Below, in pieces: positions 37,301 to 45,391 of a stretch of 64,000 bases of DNA. Source of the DNA: Eucommia ulmoides (lineage: Eukaryota; Streptophyta; Magnoliopsida; Garryales; Eucommiaceae); the NCBI GenBank assembly GCA_016647705.1, contig CM028326.1:620001-684000 (forward strand), read 5' to 3'. The translations under genes were made by a program, and so were the position numbers. How positions within the stretch are numbered: the first letter of the stretch is position 1; every line of letters starts with the position of its first letter. The notes beneath the pieces were generated by a model. That model did not search any database. It was not told the DNA's origin and worked only from the letters and a program-made list of their open reading frames with translations.

Positions 37301-40300
37301 TTTCACACAATCCTAAAAAATCAGAACATACACAAATGCGGATTGCTTTATACAGTGTTTCAATGAGAGTTTTTATTGCTGATGTGGATCAAGATCAAAA
37401 TACCCCACCTAACATTACGATTAGATGATCCTTTTGTGGTTTAAATGCGTCATATCCAGATCATAGGTAAACAAGTTCACTTTTGACCTTGGAATTCTTA
37501 TATGACTAAAAATAGTACTCATCATAAACATAAAATTGTACAGATGATGGAGAAAAACCTTTTCTCTCTGCAGACGGAATCTTTCTAACATTTGACTGAT
37601 CTTGATCTATTGTCGTTGCTGATATATCAAGGACGGCGACATCACCAATCTGTGGAAATTACGACCTTTTGTTATGCACCTTATATGTCAAGTTAAAAAG
37701 GAGTTTTGGACAACTTGGTTCCGATTTCCACAGTAAATGCGATATAGAAGATAACTCCGACAATTACTATAGTGCAAAGTGTTGGGTTTATCCCATATCG
37801 GATGTGGAAAAGGTTGATGGTCAAATTACAAGTGTGAGGGAAAGGCGTACCTCGTGACCTAACTTTTAGGGTTGAGAGAGGTCCAAGACCACCCTATATT
37901 AATATCAGAGCCTAGGTTACAACTTTGCCCCAATACTCACAAAGGGAGGAGATTGATTGAAGGTTAGCTAACCAAAGACTCGATATGTGAGAGGGAGATT
38001 GTTGGCTTTCCCACATCAACTGTGGAAGGAGCTGATGGTCAAGTTACAAGTGTGAGGGAAAGCCTCACCTCATAAACTAGTTTTGGGGGTTGAGAGAGAG
38101 AGAGACCCAATACTATCCTAAACAAAGTGTATCTGGATAAATATAAAACAGGAAGTAACATTTAGAACTGCTTATTCTGACAAAAACCATGGTACCCCAT
38201 TAATTGGCTTTTAGCATCATGCATGTGAAGCTATAGGTTAAGGGCATTCTTGAATTCTTGGAAAAAGCCAAAAAACTTTTTTAAAAAGTGAACCAGCTGC
38301 CTTTGCTTATCTTTCTAGGAACAAATTATAATGTTGTTGAAGGAGGTGAGAAAGCTAGATCCAATTAATCCATGATATGATGCATGTGTATTCCTGATGT
38401 AGCATGTCATGATGTTTTTATCATGTATCTTTGATTTAGCTAACTCATCAAGCTTCAGACTATAATGTACCATAAGAAGTAAGCTTTTCAAAAGAAAGAT
38501 CCCCAACAGCAACACAAATATCAGAGAGCGAGTGAGAGATTTGTACTTGTAATCCTCTGCCCGTAACGATTCTCAATGAACCAAGAGATTTGTAACGACG
38601 CCTGAGTTCTTGTTCAGCAGCTCTCTCAGCATCCAAATCACTGTCCAACTCCACAACAATCTTCATATTCTTGTACCCATTTTCAGGAATCCATTTGACT
38701 TCAGGTGCCACATCAACAACAACATCATACCTAGAGTACAAGTTGAATCAACATGAATGTATAGGGAAAGAAACAATATCTTACCATATAATATATTCAA
38801 CGCACGAGTTCTTTTTTTATGCATCGAAGTGGAATAATATTATTCTCAGTTCTCCCTAAGGTAAGCACCTAAGTCAGGCCCAAGCACCGCTGCGTCTTCA
38901 TGGGTTTAGTTTTGGGTTTAAATACAAGTGAATTGATACTTCCATGTTCTCACATGGTAAAGAAGCACCAGTAATGACTGGCTAAACAAGGCCCGTCAAA
39001 ATTACTGTATTACATTACAAGCCGATTGATGTAAAACCAAGCAGGTCTCAAGTGATTTAATCTGAGGCAAACCTTAGAGAATTATGAGAAGAATAGGTCT
39101 TTTCCATGTCAGAGAATTTGGTTACAATGCTGACCGTGTCTTTCAAAGCCCTTCCAGTCGCCTACAAAATAAGATGTATAAAGAGAGTATTTAGAACTCA
39201 AGCAAGGGCCTGCATTATTTGATAAGCAAACTTTTAATACTATAAATTATCCAGGAGGGCCCTGTGATTCACGTTATTACAGAGTCGGGTGCTTTATTTA
39301 TTATTATTATTAGTATTGTAAGAACCCAATGGACCTAACTCAGTCTCAAAAAACGCCTTGAAAGAGGATGATTGTCTCTAATTTTATATATGGCTTAGGA
39401 TCAGGTAACACAAGTGTCAAAGATTACAACTCATGATATCACTGCTCACTTTCATGCTCCATTACCTGTTCACTTGCCATGCTCCAGCTCTAGTCATTAA
39501 ATGCACCGTAAAACTCATTTAATGTGTGTATATATATATGTGTGTGTGAATGTATTGTAATTAGACAGATACAAAAATGAAATCCGTCTTATGTTATTTG
39601 TTCCAACAACAAGCAATTGGGATTCAACAATTATTTTGTGGCATATCTACAAGTATATATAATATTATGAGATTGAAAGAAAATGAACAAACAGCATACC
39701 GAAGATAGGGCGTGTGGAAGAGTTCTTTTCAGTATAGATTCTATGATTGACTTTTGGACATTTGGCTTTCCAACATAACGAACAAGGATGTTCTCAGGAA
39801 CTTCATTTCCAGGGCGGAATCCGGGGACCTGCATAGTATAAAAGCAGTGTAGCATTCACCAAAAAAAATGAAAACTAAATCAGCAAAGAGATATCCTCTC
39901 CAATATGTATGCAATAATATTCTCATATTTAATTTGAAGCAAAATTATTCCAGTTTGAGAATGAGATTAATGTTGAAACATGCAGCAATAGCTGCAGAAA
40001 CTTAAGTGGAGATGGTGATTTAAGGGATTGTTAGGGCTTATGACTATCATTTCGATTTCGATCTCAATTGCAGAAACTAATCATTCTGTCATGGAGTTCA
40101 GTGTTTCCTCAATCATGGTCTTGATCAAGTTAAGCAGACAACTATCATTGCAGAATCAAACAATGGACCACCAATTGTACAAAAATTACTTCTCTAAAAT
40201 GATCAACGATTTAATGAACATTGATCCTGATAACCATTCCAACCCAATCCAAAAATTCTAGGATTGATTTTTGGGAACGTGTTTGGTAACACAAAATTCA

Positions 40301-41781
40301 ACCCAAACCTAATCCAAAAAATGAGAATTGATTCTTAAAATACTAAAGAAAAGAGAAACAAAAAAAACCTTTTTTCTTTTTTTTGGCCCAAAAAACTGAA
40401 CCTAAAGGAGAGGACACGCTCGGAATTATTAGAGATGTTAGTGAGTCTTGTGTTCATCTTTTGTTAAGCTCAAAACAAATAAAGTTTTATTTTTCATATT
40501 TGTCTCTCCTATTTCGATCGTCTTCTTCATCTTCGCCGAACTCCTCGTTCGCCGTCCAACACCAGCTCGTCGTTCTCCTCCTCTCCTTGCAATCGTCTTA
40601 GCCATCCACACCGCTTCCTCTCCTCGTCTTCGCAATCGTTCCTCCTCCTCCTCTTCTACCCGTCGCCGTCGTCTTCCTCGTACTTTGCATCGCCATCGCC
40701 ATCGTCTTCGATCTGTTGGGCATCGATTTCAATTTTGATCTGTTCACCGTCATCTTCGATCTGTTCGACATCGATTTCGAACTCGTCTTCGCCATCCACC
40801 TACTCTTCGATCTGTTCGCCATCATCTTCAATCAGTATGACATCGATTTGGCTTAGATTTCATCACGAAATCGATTTTCGATTTCTATTCTGATTTTTGA
40901 AATCGAAATCGATTTCTCTTTTCGATTTCAATTTCATCACGAAATCGATTTAGAGCTTGGTTCTTTATTTTGGTTTAGAATTCGTTCTTAATTTTGGTTT
41001 AGGGTTGGTTCTTGATTTGAGGGTTTGGTTGAATTTCATGAAATCTATTCTAGGATGGGTTCTTGATTTGAGGATTTTGATTAAATTTTGGGATTTGTTT
41101 GAATCAATTTTAGGGTTGGTTCATGATATCAATTTTAGGATAATATCGTTACCAAACAGGATTCTATTCCCAATATAAAAAAAAAAAAAAATTGTCGTTA
41201 CCAACGCAATTATGTTCCCAGTAGAAAACAAAATTCTCAACCCAACTCATCCGAGTTGGGTTGAGAAAAGTGGGAACACTACCAAACGCCACCTAGCCAT
41301 CCACGAATACCTTCGTTTGCTTCATAAACTCATTTATGACTCTTCTGTAACAATCATCACATACCGCCGGTGGAACTTCGATACTCAACCTAACCTACAG
41401 GTAGAAACATGTATGAAACTACAATCCTTAATCAAATCCACGGCTCACATTGACGAAAAATCAGTTCAATGAATTGAACGGACTCACCCTAGAGTTTGGT
41501 TCTCGCGTTTCGGTGACTTCAATAGCCGTCGCTAGGAGTTCGTCCACGGTATCTGAATACGCCGGCAATTCCGAAGCAAATAGAGCTGAGGAAGTCGTAG
41601 ATATGGGTGGGAGGAGAGAGAATTGGCGGGAAAAACGTGGTAATCGCAGAGGAACGAAGATTGTACTGCTACTGTTTTTAGGACGAAAAAGAGAACAAAG
41701 CGAAATAGAAGAAATAGATGAAAGAAGGGAGGATCTCCATCGGAGGGAAGCCGGAGTAGTTGCAGAGCGACGGAGCTCCAT
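34315..41781 (-). CDS. TIG: chloroplast trigger factor-type chaperone
   Basis: Thirteen exons on the minus strand: 41781-41488, 41394-41311, 39828-39700, 39161-39073, 38730-38547, 37649-37559, 36595-36441, 36300-36208, 36116-36024, 35189-35109, 35027-34878, 34669-34574, 34392-34315. They join to 538 aa. Residues 1 to about 75 are S-, R- and T-rich with few acids, as in a chloroplast transit peptide. VPGFRPG (127-133) is the ribosome-docking signature of trigger factors. Residues 261-345 match the peptidyl-prolyl isomerase domain (GDVAVLDIS, then FPDSWKQEELR). The rest is the helical cradle, ending VLEWLREHADIHYTSR. In bacteria the protein binds at the ribosome exit; the plastid form presumably does the same for plastid translation. 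In-frame TTG at 41796 is not used as a start; the first ATG is 41781. The introns carry many transposons. Confidence 0.94.
34795..34860 (+). mobile_element. fragment of a TRIM LTR in TIG intron 11
   Basis: The phrase GAGTTAGGCCCATTGAATTT followed by CTACAGA matches the right half of the LTRs of the 20431-20874 element. The left half and any partner LTR are missing. Confidence 0.5.
35237..35440 (-). mobile_element. truncated TRIM (one LTR plus part of the interior) in TIG intron 9
   Basis: Read on the minus strand it contains GTTGAATCCCACATCGCTTG and GAGTTAGGCCCATTGGG, as in the LTRs at 20431-20874. Next to it is interior-like sequence and the start of what may be a second LTR. The element is incomplete. 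Confidence 0.6.
35638..35945. mobile_element. MITE with ~45-bp inverted ends in TIG intron 9
   Basis: The left end includes GGGAAAATTATATTTTTGGT and a GGGTGGGTGT phrase. The right end is its near inverse, with ACACCCACCCCATACTTTA and TTTCCC. Related partial copies are at 1-170 and about 62360-62760. It encodes nothing. Confidence 0.65.
36786..37240. mobile_element. solo LTR, 455 bp, in TIG intron 6
   Basis: It begins TGTTG and ends CAACA, the inverted TG...CA ends of an LTR. It is flanked on both sides by the same six bases, GGCCCC (36780-36785 and 37241-37246). There is a TA-rich, TATA-like stretch at about 37072-37083. Only one LTR is present, so the rest of the element was probably lost by recombination between its two LTRs. 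Orientation was not determined. Confidence 0.8.
37780..38122 (+). mobile_element. complete TRIM retrotransposon in TIG intron 5
   Basis: Two direct repeats of 123 bp, 37780-37902 and 38000-38122, begin TGTTGGGTTT and TGTTGGCTTT and share a core reading GTGTGAGGGAAAG. Directly after the first comes TATCAGAGCCTAGG, resembling the initiator-methionine tRNA primer site. Directly before the second is the purine-rich GTGAGAGGGAGAT, a polypurine tract. Five bases, CAAAG, are duplicated on both sides (37775-37779 and 38123-38127). The interior is under 100 bp and encodes nothing, so movement needs enzymes from another element. Confidence 0.88.
39316..39425 (-). mobile_element. diverged TRIM solo LTR or fragment in TIG intron 3
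   Basis: On the minus strand the sequence contains GACACTTGTGTTACCTGATC and ACTGAGTTAGGTCCATTGGG, matching the LTR type of the 20431-20874 element. No partner LTR was found nearby. Confidence 0.55.
40230..41296. mobile_element. TIR element with TCG-rich interior in TIG intron 2
   Basis: The right end, reverse-complemented, begins GGTGGCGTTTGGTAGTGTTC. It then follows the left end of the element at 50849 for about 150 bases, sharing AATTGCGTT(T)GGTAACGA and TATCCTAAAATT. The left end resembles the right end of that element (GATTTTTGGGAACG followed by TGTTTGG), but its outermost bases are degraded. The interior (40500-40860) is a degenerate repeat of TCTTCGATCTGTTCGCCATC-like units that leaves frames open on both strands by composition. 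It is spliced out as part of a 1.5-kb intron. Confidence 0.65.
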
Positions 41782-41934
41782 TTTCGGTCTCTGCAAATAT
41801 GCTGCTTAAGCAGTTAAACCGTTGAAGAGCACTGGAGCAGTTTAAAACGACGACGTTTCATATGTTTAAGTCAGTGTACTATTGAATTTTCTAGTATATT
41901 TAAGGTCAATTTCTTTTTGCCCCTATACTTTGAT

Positions 41935-42075
41935 CTAATTTCGTTCGGGGTGCATGGCTGTCCCTCCCAAAAAGTGTTTTTCCGTTGGTTTGAACCTTTA
42001 ACTTTACAGAGATTTCTCAACTGTTTTAACTAAAACAAATTTTACCACTTGAGCTGCATTGTATTGGTAAATACC
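41935..42075 (-). mobile_element. SINE family A, copy 3, with clear polymerase III boxes
   Basis: On the minus strand it contains CAGCTCAAGTGGTAAAATT, close to an A-box (TRGCNNAGYGG), and GGTTCAAACC, which matches a B-box. The spacing is tRNA-like. It aligns with copies near 3255-3450 and 31712-31880. It lies upstream of TIG exon 1, in the TIG promoter region. Confidence 0.65.
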
Positions 42076-42334
42076 TTCTTCTACTTCTAATAAATTGAAA
42101 AATAAACTATATTTTTATTTAAATTAATAAAAATATGTTAAACAAATTATTTAAATTAAATTTTGCTTGAAATAGACATATAACTCTTTATTTTTATTAA
42201 AAAATAAAATTCGAGTAAAAAAGAGTAGAGATTTTTATTTTTTAATTTTAGAACGTGAACTGATGCAGTCCATGTGTTACGATAATTATTTCACTGTCAA
42301 AAGTTCAAAAATTATTGTGCATCGTAAAAATTAG

Positions 42335-43084
42335 GAAAAAATATATTTTAAATCCTCTAACTATTGATACGTTTCTATATAGTCCCATAAATTTTTTCTT
42401 TTCAATTTAAACCCTTCGAGTATGAAGGTGATTTTAAAAAGTCAGTTTTAATCAAAACTAACAGATTTAAGGAACAAAATCGTAATCTTCTATTTTTTTT
42501 ATTTAATTTTTTTTCTTTTTTCTTCTCTTCACCGGTGAAGCTTTCTCTCTTTCTCTCCCCGCTCTTCAGCAAACCGTTCTCTCTCTCTCTCTCCACTACC
42601 TTCTTCTGCCGCCACCATGGACATCCACCTCCCCACCCCCCACCCCCCCATAACAAGGGGTGGTTCATCCCCGTAACACGGTATGGTTACGGGGGTGATT
42701 CTCCCCCTATAATAGAGGGTGATTCACTTCCATAATAGGGGCGTTTTCACCTCCTATTATGGGGGTGACGGCAGCGATGTCTGCAGTGGAGGGAGAGAGA
42801 GAATGGTTTAGTGAAAAGAAAGAGAAAGGAGAGCTTCACCAATAAAGAGAAGAGAAAAGAGGAAAAAAGGAAAAGGAAAAGGAAAAGGAAAAGAAAATTG
42901 AATAAAAATAGAAGACTACAATTTTGTCTCTTAAATCTGTTAGTTTGAAATTTGAATGAAAAATTTAACAGAAGAACCTTTTAAAACCACCTTTATACTT
43001 AGAGAGTTTAAACTGAAACGAAAAAATTTATTGGACTACATAGAAACGTGTCAATAATTAGAAGGTTTAAAATATATTTTTTCA
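42335..43084. mobile_element. Mutator-like foldback element with perfect 9-bp target duplication
   Basis: It is flanked by TAAAAATTA on both sides (42326-42334 and 43085-43093). The ends, GGAAAAAATATATTTTAAAT on the left and TGAAAAAATATATTTTAAAC on the right after reverse-complementing, continue as inverted repeats for roughly 200 bp. Long inverted ends with a 9-bp duplication are the pattern of non-autonomous Mutator-like elements. The centre (42530-42860) holds pyrimidine- and purine-rich tracts and short GGGGGTGA-like repeats, with no gene. It fills about half of the divergent region between TIG and the 187-aa protein gene. Confidence 0.88.
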
Positions 43085-43332
43085 TAAAAATTACTGCAAT
43101 TTTTACTGAGTTTAAATTTTTTACATAAAAAATTATAATAATTTTTTATATATTACAATAACGTAGAAGTTCTGAAAATATTCCTGTAACGCATGAATTG
43201 CATAAACTAAAATTAAAATAAAACAAAAATATAAAGGAGTAAAATGTAATTTTCTTCAATACAAAAAAGTAAAAGCAAGTACAAACTGGGTCATTTTAAG
43301 GTGCGAGCTGAGCTCCAACTGAGTGGTAGAGG

Positions 43333-44963
43333 ATGGAAGGAGTCGGGTCCAGACTCGGTCGTGGCTCGTCCCGTTACGGCCAAACGCCGGCGTTCACCGG
43401 GCCGGTAAGAAAGTGGAAGAAGCGGTGGATCCACGTCTCTTCATCCCCAACCACCAACCTCAGTTTCCGCGGCAGCCACCGCAACAAAGACAGCGCCGGC
43501 AACAACAATGGCAACGCCCACAGCCTCTATCTCTGCCGCTGGACCCCTATTTCCACCACCCATACCGATGACGCCGACAAGGACTCCGCCAACGAGGAGG
43601 AGCAGCCGAGACGCAAGTTCCGATACACTCCGGTAAGCTCACCCGCTGATTGTACGTATACTGTTCTGTATTTGATTTCTGGCTAGGGTTTGGGTTGGAT
43701 TTCCCCGCCATTTTCAAATATGATACTAAAATAATGGGTTTTTCTTGGAATTTTAGATAATTTTTCTTGGATTATAACATTTTTTATGAGTAATTTTTTT
43801 TTTTTTTTTAATTTTAATTTTTTTTTTTTTTATGCATGAAATTGAATGGAGGGGGGGAAGCTAAAGCAAGAAAAATTGATCATAATTGAGAAATTTATCA
43901 TGTAATTCTACTTGGGTTGTGTTTGGAAGTATTCCTCGAAATCGGATTAAGAAATTAACCGCCATACAATTTTTTTAGATTTTAGCCTGCGTTCATTTCT
44001 AGTTCCGGAAACTCCGGTGGCGTTTCTGTTTCCGTTTTTGAATATTCCGGAAAGGAAAATATATTTGATAACGGCCATTATCCTAAACATGTTTGGCTGT
44101 AATATCGTGGTGGCCTGCGGGGTGGAAGCAAGAATAGACTTATAGCGGGATTCATCATGGCTTTAGCGACCTTAGCGACTTGCCCAGTTACCAGATATTC
44201 CCGATTATTCCATTTCTTAATGTTAGCAATGTATAACGAACAAATAAGATTATTTTCTTCTCAAGACAACTAATCATGTTTTTCATCAATTGGGAGTTGG
44301 AATTAATTCCTGTTTATCTTCTAGTAACTGGCCAAGCCACTAACGTCGTTAAAGTCGTGATGAATTCCGTTAGTAAAATAAATCCTAGCAGGAATAGTTT
44401 TGTGGAGTGAATGAGAATCAATATTTTTTTGCTTATCAGATTTTTAAGGAATTTAAGAAATATTCTCAAATTACTCCCAAAATTTTGGAAACATAGACAT
44501 GTTTACCGAACGGGCTAATCTACATTAATCCCAAAATTTTGGGAGCGAAATCAGAAATCAGGGAACAGAAGCAGTAAACCAAACAGGGCCTCAATTTCCA
44601 TGATAATATGTAGATTGTGATGCTGGAAGAAAACAAAAAGGAGGCTATCAGAAACATAAAAGAAGAATCAAAACGAGATGATGATATTGGAAATCTAAAG
44701 ATCAATGATGTTTTGATGGAGGAGATTCAGGTACTATGATCTTTATTGTTTGTTTTAAGGTTGTTTTTTACCTTGCCCGAGTTACCATGATAAAATCTTA
44801 CTATGCATTTTTGCAGGCCTCGGGCAAGGATCAGTCGAATTCAAAGAGAGGCAGTCTGGATTTGGATATATCTTTGAACGGCGACGATGATAACCCTGAT
44901 TCTGATGTTGAAGAAAATGAGGCCGACAGCGTGACGAAAGGCGGTGTTTGGACGTTGGTTTAA
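43333..44963 (+). CDS. uncharacterised conserved plant protein, 187 aa
   Basis: Three exons: 43333-43632, 44614-44730, 44817-44963, all joined in phase 0. I do not recognise a functional domain. The N-terminus ([20 protein letters not shown], then [15 protein letters not shown]) is basic and looks strongly conserved in character. It is followed by an N/S-rich stretch, a short [10 protein letters not shown] motif and a basic [10 protein letters not shown] patch. Exon 2 encodes a charged helix ([16 protein letters not shown]), and exon 3 an acidic D/E-rich tail ending GGVWTLV. There is no signal peptide or membrane segment. A basic head and acidic tail suggest a nuclear or nucleic-acid-associated protein, but that is only inference. 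It diverges from TIG and converges on GrpE; a similar small unknown gene is, as I recall, between the same neighbours in Arabidopsis. Confidence 0.82.
43911..44592. mobile_element. possible TIR element in intron 1 of the 187-aa protein gene
   Basis: The right end reads AACCAAACAGGGCCT, the inverse of AGGCCCTGTTTGGTT, a typical MITE end. It stops 21 bases before the exon 2 acceptor. A left end may be GGGTTGTGTTTGGAAGTATT at 43911. Phrases such as TTCCGGAAA and GGAACAGAAGC occur inside. The pairing of ends is tentative. Confidence 0.4.
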
Positions 44964-45391
44964 TGTTCGTTCTGTATAATATATTAGAGAAACAGGGGTA
45001 TGCTTATATGGGTTTTTCTCTGAATGTAAATTTGCAGTATTAGTAATAACATATCCATGAACAGGGTTTGTGAAATGCAAAGCCAAACAAACAGGGCCTT
45101 ATTACATGACAACAAAACAAACAGACCAAACAATCTTATTCTCTGCACTAGGTAAGGTAAGAATATGGGGATCCTTATCATATCCAACCTGCTTCAAATA
45201 TATTGCACATCTAAATTGAATTCAAAATTGTTCCTATATCCGAAGTTTAAAAAAAAAGGCGACAAGAACAAAACCAAGAACTCGAACTTGATCATTTAGT
45301 AACGAAACGTATACAAAACTTTTTTGTTGTCATTAAACTGGGATTCTATTGAAAAAACATGCCTTGGGGATTCATAATCATAGCTTTGCTG

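Noticed and set aside
40438-40831. Arginine/serine-rich frames on both strands in TIG intron 2
   Set aside because: They lie in the repetitive TCG-rich core of a transposon and are low-complexity by composition.
41781-41796. Earlier start for TIG at 41796
   Set aside because: The codon there is TTG; the first in-frame ATG is 41781 and gives a normal transit peptide.
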